Origin: Cellulomonas sp. RIT-PI-Y
GTDB taxonomy: Bacteria; Actinomycetota; Actinomycetes; Actinomycetales; Cellulomonadaceae
Direction: 5' to 3'
NCBI RefSeq assembly: GCF_025642745.1
Contig: NZ_JANZKP010000005.1
Span: forward strand, 1 to 64,000
Length of the DNA stretch: 64,000 nt
A program made the position numbers and the translations under genes. Under the pieces are notes generated by a model. The model worked only from the letters and a program-made list of their open reading frames with translations. It was not told where the DNA came from and made no database searches. Positions 42,557-51,190 of the stretch are shown one piece after another. Every line of letters starts with the position of its first letter. Position 1 is the stretch's first letter.

Positions 42557-43591
42557 ATGCGCACCACCCTGTCCCGACCCCGTGTCCTGGTGGCCACGCT
42601 GGTGGTCGGTGTGCTCGCGCTCAGCGCGTGCGGCTCCTCCGGTGACGACACCGCCGAGACCTCGACGGCCGACAGCTCCGACTGGGAGACGGTGACCATC
42701 GAGCACGCGCTCGGAGAGGCCGTGATCACGGAGAAGCCCGAGCGGATCGTGACGCTGGGCCAGGGCTCCGCCGAGACCGCGATCGCGCTGGGCACCGTGC
42801 CGGTGGGCATCGAGGAGTACGCCTGGGGCAGTGACGACTCCGGCTACCTGCCGTGGATCCACGAGGCGCTGACCGAGTCCGGCGACGAGCTGCCCGAGCA
42901 GTTCACCGGCAGCACGGAGCTGGACATCGAGGCGATCGTCGCGCTGGAGCCGGACCTGATCCTGGCGCCGTGGTCCGGGGTGACGCAGGAGCAGTACGAC
43001 GTGCTGACCGATATCGCGCCGACCGTGGCCTACGCGGAGGAGCCGTGGGTGATCACCTGGCAGGAGCAGATCGAGGTGATCGGCGAGGCGCTCGGCCAGC
43101 AGGACGACGCGGAGCAGCTGATCGCGGACATCGACGACGAGCTCGCCTCCGCCGCGCGCCCGGAGTACGAGGGGATCACCTTCTCCTACATCTACAACAC
43201 CGGCCCGGGGTCGCTCGGGGTGTTCTTCCCGGGTGAGCAGCGGGTGGCGATGGTCTCCGCGCTTGGCCTGACCGTGGACCCGGTGGTCGAGGAGCTGCGC
43301 CAGTACGAGGTCGAGGGCACCGACTCGGCGTCGATCGGGCTGGAGAACGCGGACAAGCTGTCCGACTCGGACCTGATCTTCACCTTCTACTCGGACGAGG
43401 CGAACCGGACCGAGATCGAGTCCCAGCCGCTGTACCAGCAGATCCCCGCCGTGCAGCGCGGCTCGGTGGTCGCGCCCACCGACCAGCCGTTCGTCACCGG
43501 GTCCTCGATCATCAACCCGCTGACCGTGCCGTGGACGCTGGAGCGGTTCGTGCCGCTGATCGACGAGGCCGTCGCGCAGCTCGACCAGTGA
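42557..43591 (+). CDS. Iron-siderophore ABC transporter, substrate-binding lipoprotein
   Basis: A 344-aa FepB/FhuD-type binding protein. Signal peptide with lipobox L-S-A-C (Cys25). The periplasmic-binding-like fold shows KPERIVTLGQGSAETAIALG, LDIEAIVALEPDLILAPW and V-I-T-W-Q-E-Q-I-E-V-I-G-E-A-L-G, typical of the Fe3+-siderophore family. It captures a ferric siderophore outside the membrane for the permeases encoded next. Its stop overlaps the following GTG (GTGA). Preceded by a DtxR/IdeR box. Confidence 0.93.
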   Translation: MRTTLSRPRVLVATLVVGVLALSACGSSGDDTAETSTADSSDWETVTIEHALGEAVITEKPERIVTLGQGSAETAIALGTVPVGIEEYAWGSDDSGYLPWIHEALTESGDELPEQFTGSTELDIEAIVALEPDLILAPWSGVTQEQYDVLTDIAPTVAYAEEPWVITWQEQIEVIGEALGQQDDAEQLIADIDDELASAARPEYEGITFSYIYNTGPGSLGVFFPGEQRVAMVSALGLTVDPVVEELRQYEVEGTDSASIGLENADKLSDSDLIFTFYSDEANRTEIESQPLYQQIPAVQRGSVVAPTDQPFVTGSSIINPLTVPWTLERFVPLIDEAVAQLDQ

Positions 43592-44586
43592 GCCGCCGCA
43601 CGAGCTCCGCACGCGCGGCGACGGTCGTCCTCGCGCTGGCGGGGCTCGTGCTCGCGGTGGTCGCGAGCCTGTTCCTGGGGGGCAGGACGACCGACCCGGC
43701 CGCGGTGGTCGATGTGCTCACCGGTGGGCAGGACGACTACCTGGCCGCGGTGCTGGACGCGCGGATCGACCGGACGGTGATGGGGCTGCTGTGCGGGGCG
43801 GCGCTCGCGGTGGCGGGGGTGGTGATCCAGGCGATCACCCGCAACCCGCTCGGCGATCCCGGCCTGCTCGGCGTGACGGTGGGATCGGGGGCAGCGATCG
43901 TGACGGCCGCGGCGATCACCGGTTCCGGGATCGGCAGCCGCTCGGTGTGGGTGGCCTTCGCGGGGGCGCTGGTCACGGTGGTGGTCGTGTACGCGGTGGG
44001 AGCGCGGTCGGCGTCGGGCAGCGTAGTCGCGCTGCTGCTGACCGGTGCGGTGGTGTCCGCGGTGCTCAGCGCCTACATCCAGGCGATGATCCTGACCAGG
44101 CCCGGGGTGTTCGACTCCTTCCGGTTCTGGGTGATCGGGTCGCTGGGCGGGCGGGACCTGGCGGTGGCCGGGTCGATCGCACCGGCGTTGGTCGCCGGGC
44201 TGGCGCTGGCCCTGGTGCTGACCCCCTCCCTGAACAACCTGGCGCTGGGCGAGGACGTGGCGACGTCGCTGGGGACGCCGGTCGCCCTGGTCCGGGCCGG
44301 GGGCATCCTGGCGGCGGCGTTGCTGGCCGCGGCGGCGACCGCCGCGGTCGGGCCGATCGCGTTCGTCGGACTGGTGGTGCCGCACCTGACCCGGTCGCTG
44401 GTGGGGATCGACCACCGCTGGCAGGTGCCGGTCTCCGCGCTGCTCGGCGCGGGGCTGCTGGTGGTGGCGGATGTGGTCGGCCGGCTGGTGGCCCGGCCGG
44501 AGGAGATCATGGTCGGCATCGTGACCGCGCTGGTCGGCGCGCCGTTCCTGCTGGTCGCGGTACGACGCGGCTGGGCGACCCGATGA
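43588..44586 (+). CDS. Iron-siderophore ABC transporter permease 1 (FecCD family)
   Basis: A 332-aa membrane protein, 9-10 helices, FecCD family. Landmarks: A-R-I-D-R-T-V-M-G-L-L-C-G-A-A-L-A-V-A-G, QAITRNPLGDPGLLGVTVG, and the C-terminal PIAFVGLVVPHLTRSLVG that contacts the ATPase. GTG at 43588 overlaps the binding-protein stop; ATGA overlap with permease 2. Confidence 0.94.
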   Translation: MSRRTSSARAATVVLALAGLVLAVVASLFLGGRTTDPAAVVDVLTGGQDDYLAAVLDARIDRTVMGLLCGAALAVAGVVIQAITRNPLGDPGLLGVTVGSGAAIVTAAAITGSGIGSRSVWVAFAGALVTVVVVYAVGARSASGSVVALLLTGAVVSAVLSAYIQAMILTRPGVFDSFRFWVIGSLGGRDLAVAGSIAPALVAGLALALVLTPSLNNLALGEDVATSLGTPVALVRAGGILAAALLAAAATAAVGPIAFVGLVVPHLTRSLVGIDHRWQVPVSALLGAGLLVVADVVGRLVARPEEIMVGIVTALVGAPFLLVAVRRGWATR

Positions 44587-45578
44587 GCGGGCTGGTCGAG
44601 CGCCGCGCGCTGGTCTACTGCGCGCTGACCGCCGCCGCGCTGGTGGCGGTCGCACTGGCGACCCTCACGCTCGGGAAGCTGGGCATCCCGATCGCCGAGC
44701 TGCCCTCCGCGTTGTTCGGCGGAGCGGACGCCACGACGACCTTCGTGCTGGAACGGCTGCGCGGTCCGCGTCTGGTGACCGCGATCCTGGCGGGCGCGCT
44801 CCTCGGCGTGTCCGGCGCGCTGTTCCAGACCGTGACCCGCAACCCGCTGGGCAGCCCGGACGTGATCGGCCTGGGTGCCGGGGCGGGTGCGGGGGTGGCG
44901 ATCACCGCGCTGGCCTACCCGCTGGTGCCGTCGTCGATCGGCGCGGTGCTGGGTGCCGGGGCGGCGACCGCGCTGGTGTTCGTCAGCACGGGCCGGGGCT
45001 TCCGGTCGCCGAACCGGACGATCATCGCCGGCATCGCGGTGGCGGCGCTCGCCTACGCCGTGACGCAGTACGTGGTGAGCACGCAGCTGCGGGACGCGGC
45101 CTCGCAGCTGGCGGCGTACCTGGTCGGGTCGCTGAACGCGGCGAACGGTCAGGACGTGCTGGTCACGGCGATCGCCGTCGTCGTGGTCCTGCCGCTGGCG
45201 GCCGCGCTGTCCCGGGACGTGTCGCTGCTGGAGATGGGGGACGACACCGCCTCCGGGGTGGGAGTCGACCCGCACCGCACCCGGACGCTCGCGGTGGTGC
45301 TGTCGGTGCTGGCCGCGGGGGCGTCGGTGGCGGCGACCGGTCCGGTGTCGTTCGTGGCACTGACCGCACCGCAGATCGCCCGGCGACTGATCGGCACCTC
45401 GGGTGCGAGCATCCTCCCGTCGGCGTGCACCGGTGCGCTGATCCTGGCGCTCGCCGATCTGGCCGCCCAGCAGGCGCCGGTGGTCGCCGGGCTGCCGGTC
45501 GGCGTGCTGACGCTCGGCGTCGGCGGGCTCTACCTCGGCTATCTGCTCGTCCGCGAGCACGCGAAGGGACGACTGTGA
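44583..45578 (+). CDS. Iron-siderophore ABC transporter permease 2 (FecCD family)
   Basis: A 331-aa FecCD permease: LRGPRLVTAILAGALLGVSG, TVTRNPLGSPDVIGLGAGAG and G-P-V-S-F-V-A-L-T-A-P-Q-I-A-R-R-L. Heterodimer partner of permease 1 and likely evolved from the same ancestor. Start overlaps permease 1 (ATGA) and stop overlaps the ATPase gene (GTGA), so the four genes are one coupled operon. Confidence 0.94.
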   Translation: MSGLVERRALVYCALTAAALVAVALATLTLGKLGIPIAELPSALFGGADATTTFVLERLRGPRLVTAILAGALLGVSGALFQTVTRNPLGSPDVIGLGAGAGAGVAITALAYPLVPSSIGAVLGAGAATALVFVSTGRGFRSPNRTIIAGIAVAALAYAVTQYVVSTQLRDAASQLAAYLVGSLNAANGQDVLVTAIAVVVVLPLAAALSRDVSLLEMGDDTASGVGVDPHRTRTLAVVLSVLAAGASVAATGPVSFVALTAPQIARRLIGTSGASILPSACTGALILALADLAAQQAPVVAGLPVGVLTLGVGGLYLGYLLVREHAKGRL

Positions 45579-46360
45579 CGCTGCGGATCCAGGACGCACA
45601 GCTCGGCTACGACGGTCGGGTGGTGAGCGACGACCTCGACTTCACCGTGCCGGAGGGCGAGTTCACCGCGATCGTCGGCCCGAACGGCTGCGGGAAGTCG
45701 ACGCTGCTGAAGGCGCTGGCACGCACGCTGCGGCCGATGGCGGGGCAGGTGCTGCTGGACGGGGCGGAGGTGCGCACGCTGCGCCCGAAGGCCGCCGCCC
45801 GGCGGATCGCCGCACTGCCCCAGCACCCGGTCGCGCCGGAGTCGTTGCGGGTGCGGGACCTGGTCGCCCGCGGTCGGCACCCGTACCACTCGCTGCTGCG
45901 GCAGTGGCTGCCGGGCGACGCCGAGGCAGTGGACGCGGCGATGGCGGCGACCGGGGTCGTCGACCAGGCGGACCGCCTGCTGACCGAGCTGTCCGGCGGC
46001 CAGCGGCAGCGGGTGTGGATCGCGATGGTGCTGGCGCAGCAGACCGACTACGTGCTGCTGGACGAGCCGACGTCCTTCCTGGACCTGGCCCACCAGATCG
46101 AGCTGCTGCACCTGTGCCAGGACATGCGCGACGACGGCCGGACCGTGGTGGCCGTGCTGCACGACCTCAACCAGGCCGCGCGCTACGCCTCCCGGCTGGT
46201 GGTGATGCACGAGGGGCGGATCGTCCGGGAGGGTGCGCCGGCCGACGTGCTGGACGCGACGCTGGTGCGCGAGGTGTTCGGCATCGACGGGGTGATCGAG
46301 CGCGACTCCCAGAGCGGGGCGCCGATGATCACCGTGCGAGGTCGTCGCGCTCGCGCTTGA
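45575..46360 (+). CDS. Iron-siderophore ABC transporter ATP-binding protein
   Basis: A 261-aa FepC/FecE-type ATPase: Walker A G-P-N-G-C-G-K-S-T, signature L-S-G-G-Q-R-Q-R, Walker B V-L-L-D-E-P-T, and switch H in VAVLHDLNQA. It powers the two permeases. GTG at 45575 overlaps permease 2. Its last 32 bp overlap the 3' end of the convergent regulator gene. Confidence 0.95.
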   Translation: MTLRIQDAQLGYDGRVVSDDLDFTVPEGEFTAIVGPNGCGKSTLLKALARTLRPMAGQVLLDGAEVRTLRPKAAARRIAALPQHPVAPESLRVRDLVARGRHPYHSLLRQWLPGDAEAVDAAMAATGVVDQADRLLTELSGGQRQRVWIAMVLAQQTDYVLLDEPTSFLDLAHQIELLHLCQDMRDDGRTVVAVLHDLNQAARYASRLVVMHEGRIVREGAPADVLDATLVREVFGIDGVIERDSQSGAPMITVRGRRARA

Positions 46361-46808
46361 ACCGCTCCCACTCACCGGGTAGCCGGGCCTCGATCAGCCA
46401 GCCCATGTAGTCCCGCATGTTCCGGACCCGCTCCCAAGACCGGCCGCCCTCCTGGACCAGCGGCAGCGTGTCCTGGGCGAGGCGCCGCTGGTCGTGCAGG
46501 TACGCCTGTTCGGCGGCCAGGAACCCGGCCCAGACGTCGCCGTCCATCCGGAAGAAGTGCGCGCGCTCACCCGGCCGCCGGACCCGCCGGACGAACCCGC
46601 GGCCGACCAGCTGCCGGGTGTAGGTCGACACCGAGCCGCGGCTGATGCCCAGCTCGGTGGCGAGCTCCTCCGCGCTCACGCCGTCGGACTCGTCCAGCAG
46701 GAGGTAGCCGGCGATCAGCCCCTCGATCCGGGATCCGCCGCCGCCGGACCAGTGGTCCGCGAACCGGGTGACGAAGGCGGTGCGGGGGTCGGGGGCGTGC
46801 GCGGGCAT
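46329..46808 (-). CDS. GbsR/MarR-family transcriptional regulator
   Basis: A 159-aa winged-helix protein of the GbsR subgroup: N-terminal helices with F-A-D-H-W-S-G-G-G, I-E-G-L-I-A-G-Y-L-L-L, an HTH (VSAEELATELGISRGSVSTYTRQLVG) and a wing (RRVRRPGERAHFFRM). Role unknown; related proteins control transporters of osmolytes or drugs. ATG at 46808. It is divergent from lacI, and one of the LacI-type palindromes (46866) lies 58 bp upstream, so cross-regulation is possible. Confidence 0.85.
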   Translation of the reverse strand: MPAHAPDPRTAFVTRFADHWSGGGGSRIEGLIAGYLLLDESDGVSAEELATELGISRGSVSTYTRQLVGRGFVRRVRRPGERAHFFRMDGDVWAGFLAAEQAYLHDQRRLAQDTLPLVQEGGRSWERVRNMRDYMGWLIEARLPGEWERFKRERDDLAR

Positions 46809-46865
46809 GGGGGTAGTGAACCACTGGGCGGGGATGTCGCCGCAGGTCCGCGACCGGTCGTTCGT

Positions 46866-46877
46866 CGAACCGGTTCC
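46866..46877. promoter_or_regulatory. LacI-type operator, distal
   Basis: CGAACCGGTTCC, one base from the perfect palindrome at 46952-46963, 86 bp away (about eight helical turns). Two sites in this distance could allow looping by a LacI tetramer. It sits between the GbsR gene and the lacI promoter. Confidence 0.65.
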
Positions 46878-46921
46878 TCAGACGTGCGTCGCAGGTACGG
46901 AAAAATGGGCGACATCGACTC

Positions 46922-46951
46922 TTGCGCGTCGGTTCGGGGATCATCTACTGT
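46922..46951 (+). promoter_or_regulatory. Promoter of lacI / sugar operon
   Basis: TTGCGC (46922-46927), 18-bp spacer, TACTGT (46946-46951) directly followed by the operator palindrome. Good sigma70-type layout for this genus; start of transcription would fall inside the operator. Confidence 0.55.
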
Positions 46952-46963
46952 CGAACCGGTTCG
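46952..46963. promoter_or_regulatory. LacI-type operator, proximal
   Basis: Perfect 12-bp palindrome CGAACCGGTTCG with a central CG, as LacI/GalR proteins prefer. It overlaps the presumed transcription start and lies 17 bp before the lacI GTG, so it should mediate autorepression. Confidence 0.75.
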
Positions 46964-46979
46964 CAACTGAGGAGGCAAC

Positions 46980-48008
46980 GTGGCCACCATCGGAGATGTC
47001 GCACGAGTCGCGGGAGTGTCGCGGAGCACGGCGTCCTACGCCCTGTCCGGCAAGCGTGCGATCTCCGAGGACGTGCGCCGCCGGGTCGAGGAGGCCGTGG
47101 CGTCGCTGGACTACACCCCGAACGCCGGGGCCCGGGCGCTGGCCACCAACCAGACGATGGTGATCGGGCTGCTGGCCCAGTTCCTCCCGGACGAGTTCGC
47201 CCCCGCGATGCTGCAGTACATGCTCGGCGTCTCGGACACCGCGCGGGAGCTGGGCTACGACATCCTGCTGGCCACCGACGCGGACGGGACCCGGTCGCTG
47301 CGCCGGATGACCGACTCCCGGATGGTCGACGGCGTGGTGCTGCTGAACGTCGCGGACCAGGACGAGCGGCTGCCGATCCTGCGCGCCGCCCGGCAGCCGG
47401 GGGCGCTGGTCGGTCTGCCCGAGGACTGCTCCGGGGTGGACGTCTTCGACCTGGACTTCGAGGAGACCGGCCGGCTGATGGTGGATCGGCTGTACCGGCT
47501 CGGGCACCGCGAGCTGGTGCTGGTCTCGCAGCCGGAGCACGTGGTCGAGCGCGGCGGCGCGTACGTGTGGCGGTTGCAGAACGCCGCGCACGAGGCCGCG
47601 AAGGCCCGGGGGATCACCCTCACGTCGGTGCACGCGGCATCGAGCCAGCCCGCGGTCGGACGGGAGCTGTCCGCGCTGCTGGACGCGCATCCCAGCGCCA
47701 CCGGCCTGCTGATCAACAACGAGGCCGCGGCGGCCGCGCTGCCGTCGGTGCTGCACGAGCGCGGGCTGTCCGCCCCGCGCGACCTGAGCGTGATCGGGCG
47801 GTACTCGGACGAGTTCGCCCGCACGTTCTCGCTGCCCTTCTCCTCGGTGGAGTCGGCGCCGGACCGGCTGGGGCGGATGGCCGTCCGGCAGCTGGTGCGC
47901 CGGATCGAGGGGCAGGTCGGACCGGGTGAGCCGCACGTGGTGCGGTTCGTGTCGCCCGAACTCGTCGACCGGGGCAGCACGGGGGCGCCCCGGACCGCCG
48001 GGGCCTGA
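46980..48008 (+). CDS. LacI-family transcriptional regulator
   Basis: A 342-aa repressor: HTH TIGDVARVAGVSRSTASYAL with hinge helix N-A-G-A-R-A-L-A, then a periplasmic-binding-like sugar sensor (VIGLLAQFLPDEFAPAML; VDGVVLLNVADQ; G-H-R-E-L-V-L-V). GTG at 46980 with AGGAGGC upstream. It heads the carbohydrate locus; two CGAACCGGTTC palindromes precede it. Expected effector is an oligosaccharide or sugar released by the locus enzymes. Confidence 0.94.
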   Translation: MATIGDVARVAGVSRSTASYALSGKRAISEDVRRRVEEAVASLDYTPNAGARALATNQTMVIGLLAQFLPDEFAPAMLQYMLGVSDTARELGYDILLATDADGTRSLRRMTDSRMVDGVVLLNVADQDERLPILRAARQPGALVGLPEDCSGVDVFDLDFEETGRLMVDRLYRLGHRELVLVSQPEHVVERGGAYVWRLQNAAHEAAKARGITLTSVHAASSQPAVGRELSALLDAHPSATGLLINNEAAAAALPSVLHERGLSAPRDLSVIGRYSDEFARTFSLPFSSVESAPDRLGRMAVRQLVRRIEGQVGPGEPHVVRFVSPELVDRGSTGAPRTAGA

Positions 48009-48018
48009 CCCGGCACAC

Positions 48019-48040
48019 CGGCCCGCGCCGACGCGGGCCG
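48019..48040 (+). terminator. Hairpin between lacI and the binding-protein gene
   Basis: CGGCCCGCG (48019-48027), loop CCGA, CGCGGGCCG (48032-48040). It starts 10 nt after the lacI stop and lies 28 nt before the next ATG. It may cut or protect the transcript so that the binding protein is made in excess over the repressor. Confidence 0.5.
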
Positions 48041-48068
48041 TCCGCACACAGTTCAAGGGAGAACTCGC

Positions 48069-49331
48069 ATGCAGAGCATGAGGCGCAAGCCCGTCACCGT
48101 GCTGACGGCCGCCGCTGCGGTCGCCGCCCTCGCCCTGGTCGGCGCCTGCTCGTCCGGCGGCTCCGGCGGCGGCTCGTCCACCGCGTCGTCCGGCACCTAC
48201 ACCTGGTGGGACCCGTACCCCCAGCACGACAAGAACTCCGACTGGGAGCAGCGGGCGCAGCGCTGCGGCGAGGACGCCGGGGTCACGATCCAGCGCACCG
48301 CCTACGACACCACCGCGCTGACCAACCAGGCGCTGCTGTCCGCGCAGGAGGGCACCTCGCCGGACATCATCCTGCTGGACAACCCGGCGGTGTCGACGCT
48401 GGCGGACACCGGGATGCTCACCACCACCGAGGAGCTCGGGCTCGACACCTCGGAGATCGACGAGAACCTGCTCGCGGCCGGAGTCGTCGACGGGGAGACC
48501 TACGGCGTCCCGATCGGCGCCAACACGCTGGCGCTCTACTACAACAAGGCGGTGCTGGACGCGGCCGGCGTCGACCCGTCGACCCTCACCGACTGGGACT
48601 CGCTGACCGCGGCGCTCCAGGCGGTGACCGACTCGGGCAAGAAGGGGATCACCTTCGCCGGGATCGGCACCGAGGAGGGCTCGTTCCAGTTCCTGCCCTG
48701 GTTCTGGGGCGCGGGGGCCGATCTGACCGACCTGGACTCGCCGGAGGCCGTGCAGGCGCTGGAGCTGTGGACCGGCTGGGTGGACGCGGGCTACGCGCCG
48801 AACTCGGTGATCCAGAACTCGCAGAACACCACCTGGGAGGAGTTCCTGACCGGGGACTTCGGCTTCGTGGAGAACGGCACCTGGCAGGTGAACAGCGCCG
48901 CGGAGGCCGGGTTCGAGACCGGCGTGATCCAGCTCCCGGCGATGGACGGCGGGGTCGCCCCGGCACCGACCGGCGGTGAGTTCATCGTCGCGCCGGTGCA
49001 GCAGGACACCGACCGCTACGACGTGACCCGGCAGATCGTCGAGTGCATGACCACGCCGGAGGGATTCGTCGACACCGCGAACACCTTCGCCTACTACATC
49101 CCGCCGACCGAGGCCGGTCAGGAAGCCCTGCTCGCGGAGAAGCCCGAGCTGGAGACCTGGGTGGAGGCGGTGCGCAGCGCCAAGGGCCGCACCAGCGACA
49201 ACCTCGGCACCGACTACCCGATGATCTCCGAGGCGCTGTGGACCGCGGTCCAGAACGCCCTCTCCGGGGCGCAGACCCCGCAGGACGCGCTCGCCGCGGC
49301 ACAGACCGAGGCCGAGACCGCCACCAGCTGA
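48069..49331 (+). CDS. Sugar ABC transporter substrate-binding lipoprotein
   Basis: A 420-aa family 1 extracellular solute-binding protein. Signal peptide with lipobox L-V-G-A-C (Cys27), then a Gly/Ser linker and the fold with YTWWDPYPQHDKNSDWEQ, GVPIGANTLALYYNKAVLDAAGV and F-G-F-V-E-N-G-T-W-Q-V. Probably binds an oligosaccharide made by the 1297-aa secreted enzyme. ATG at 48069 has AAGGGAG upstream. Followed by two permease genes; no ATPase gene is linked. Confidence 0.92.
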   Translation: MQSMRRKPVTVLTAAAAVAALALVGACSSGGSGGGSSTASSGTYTWWDPYPQHDKNSDWEQRAQRCGEDAGVTIQRTAYDTTALTNQALLSAQEGTSPDIILLDNPAVSTLADTGMLTTTEELGLDTSEIDENLLAAGVVDGETYGVPIGANTLALYYNKAVLDAAGVDPSTLTDWDSLTAALQAVTDSGKKGITFAGIGTEEGSFQFLPWFWGAGADLTDLDSPEAVQALELWTGWVDAGYAPNSVIQNSQNTTWEEFLTGDFGFVENGTWQVNSAAEAGFETGVIQLPAMDGGVAPAPTGGEFIVAPVQQDTDRYDVTRQIVECMTTPEGFVDTANTFAYYIPPTEAGQEALLAEKPELETWVEAVRSAKGRTSDNLGTDYPMISEALWTAVQNALSGAQTPQDALAAAQTEAETATS

Positions 49332-49365
49332 CCCGCGCAGTCGAGATCCGATCGAAGGACGTTCC

Positions 49366-50346
49366 ATGACCACCCTCCCGACCGCCGTCGGGACGCGCCA
49401 GAGCGCCGGGGGGTCGGCGGGTCGCGCACCCGCCGCCCCCTCGGGGCCGCGCCGCCGGCGAGGACCGAACGCCAGTCAGTGGGCAGCGGTGGGGTTCGCC
49501 GCCCCGCTCCTGGTCTACCTGGTCGTCTTCTACGCCTACCCGCTGTGGCGCAACATCGACCTGAGCCTGCACGACTACACGATCCGCGCGTTCGTGCAGG
49601 GCGACCCGGAGTTCGTCGGCCTGGACAACTTCGCCGACGTGTTCTCCTCGCCGCTGTTCGGCACCGCGCTGTGGAACACCGCGGTCTTCACTCTGGTGTC
49701 GATCGCGTTCCAGTTCACCATCGGGCTGGCGCTCGCGGTGTTCTTCCGGACGTCGTTCCGGCTGTCCGGGGTGCTGCGTGCGCTGTTCCTGGTGCCGTGG
49801 CTGCTCCCGCTGATCGTGTCCTCGTCCACCTGGGCCTGGATGCTGAACAGCGACAACGGCATCGTGAACTCGGTGCTCGGGGCCTTCGGCATCGGGCAGA
49901 TCAACTGGCTGACCTCGCCGGACACCGCACTGCTGGCGGTGACCATCGCGAACATCTGGCTGGGCATCCCGTTCAACCTGGTGATCCTGTACTCCGGGCT
50001 GCAGAACATCCCCGGCGACGTGTACGAGGCGGCTTCGCTGGACGGGGCGAGCGCGTGGCGGCAGTTCCGCAGCATCACGCTGCCGCTGCTCCGTCCGGTG
50101 TCCGCGATCACGATCCTGCTCGGCCTGATCTACACGCTGAAGGTCGTCGACGTCATCTGGATCATGACCACCGGCGGGCCGGCGAACGCGTCGACCACGT
50201 TCGCGGTCTGGTCCTACCGGGAGGCCTTCGGCACCGGACAGCCCGACTTCTCGCCCGCGGCGGCAGTGGGGAACATCCTCATCCTGGTCGCGCTGGTCTT
50301 CGGGTTCCTGCACCTGCAGCTGCAACGCCGTCAGGAGGCGTCATGA
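49366..50346 (+). CDS. Sugar ABC transporter permease 1 (MalF-like)
   Basis: A 326-aa inner-membrane permease with a long Pro/Arg N-terminal tail, six helices and the EAA loop Y-E-A-A-S-L-D-G-A-S-A-W-R-Q-F-R-S-I-T-L-P-L-L that contacts the ATPase. ATG with GAAGGACG upstream; ATGA overlap with permease 2. Confidence 0.93.
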   Translation: MTTLPTAVGTRQSAGGSAGRAPAAPSGPRRRRGPNASQWAAVGFAAPLLVYLVVFYAYPLWRNIDLSLHDYTIRAFVQGDPEFVGLDNFADVFSSPLFGTALWNTAVFTLVSIAFQFTIGLALAVFFRTSFRLSGVLRALFLVPWLLPLIVSSSTWAWMLNSDNGIVNSVLGAFGIGQINWLTSPDTALLAVTIANIWLGIPFNLVILYSGLQNIPGDVYEAASLDGASAWRQFRSITLPLLRPVSAITILLGLIYTLKVVDVIWIMTTGGPANASTTFAVWSYREAFGTGQPDFSPAAAVGNILILVALVFGFLHLQLQRRQEAS

Positions 50347-51161
50347 CCTCGTCCCGTCCCTGGTGGAAGACCGCACTCGGGGTCCTCTTCACCGCGGTCA
50401 TGCTGTTCCCGGTCTACTGGATGGCGAACGTCTCCCTGACCCGGACCGGCGACCTGCGCTCGGACCCGCCGCACTGGTTCCCGTGGAACCCGACACTGGA
50501 GGGCTACCGGGCGGTGATCGCCCAGCAGCTGCCCGCGCTCGGCACCAGCATGCTGGTCGGGCTGGGCTGCGTGGTGCTGACCGTGCTGATCGCGGCACCC
50601 GCCGGGTACTCGATCGCGCTGCTGAGGCTGCGGGGTCGGGGGCCGCTGAACTTCCTGCTGCTGGTGGCGCAGATGATCCCGGCGGTGGTGATGGCGATGG
50701 GCTTCTACGCCATCTACGTCCGGCTCGGCCTGCTGAACACCATCCCGGGGCTGATCGTCGCGGACTCCACGGTGGCGGTGCCGTTCGGCGTGCTGCTCTA
50801 CACCGCGTTCATGTCCGGGATCCCGCGCGAGCTGCTGCAGGCGGCCCGGGTGGACGGCGCCGGCACCTGGCGCACCTTCACCTCGATCGTGCTGCCGATC
50901 AGCCGGAACTCCACCGTCACGGTGTCCCTGTTCGCGTTCCTGTGGGCCTGGTCGGACTTCATCTTCGCCTCGACCCTGAACCGGAACGGCGACCTGATCC
51001 CGATCACGCTCGGCATCTACCACTACATCGGCAACAACACGACCCAGTGGAACGCGATCATGGCGACCGCCGTCGTGGCCTCGGTGCCGGCCGCGGTGCT
51101 GCTCGTGCTGGCCCAGCGCTACGTCGCCGCCGGCGTGACCGCCGGAGCGGTCAAGGACTGA
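50343..51161 (+). CDS. Sugar ABC transporter permease 2 (MalG-like)
   Basis: A 272-aa MalG-type permease: six helices and the EAA loop L-L-Q-A-A-R-V-D-G-A-G-T-W-R-T-F. Partner of permease 1. The importer must use an ATPase encoded elsewhere, as for the shared MsiK ATPases of actinobacteria (inference). The GH127 gene follows after 29 bp. Confidence 0.93.
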   Translation: MTSSRPWWKTALGVLFTAVMLFPVYWMANVSLTRTGDLRSDPPHWFPWNPTLEGYRAVIAQQLPALGTSMLVGLGCVVLTVLIAAPAGYSIALLRLRGRGPLNFLLLVAQMIPAVVMAMGFYAIYVRLGLLNTIPGLIVADSTVAVPFGVLLYTAFMSGIPRELLQAARVDGAGTWRTFTSIVLPISRNSTVTVSLFAFLWAWSDFIFASTLNRNGDLIPITLGIYHYIGNNTTQWNAIMATAVVASVPAAVLLVLAQRYVAAGVTAGAVKD

Positions 51162-51190
51162 CCGTCTCCTCCGACCCGAAGGACCCTTCT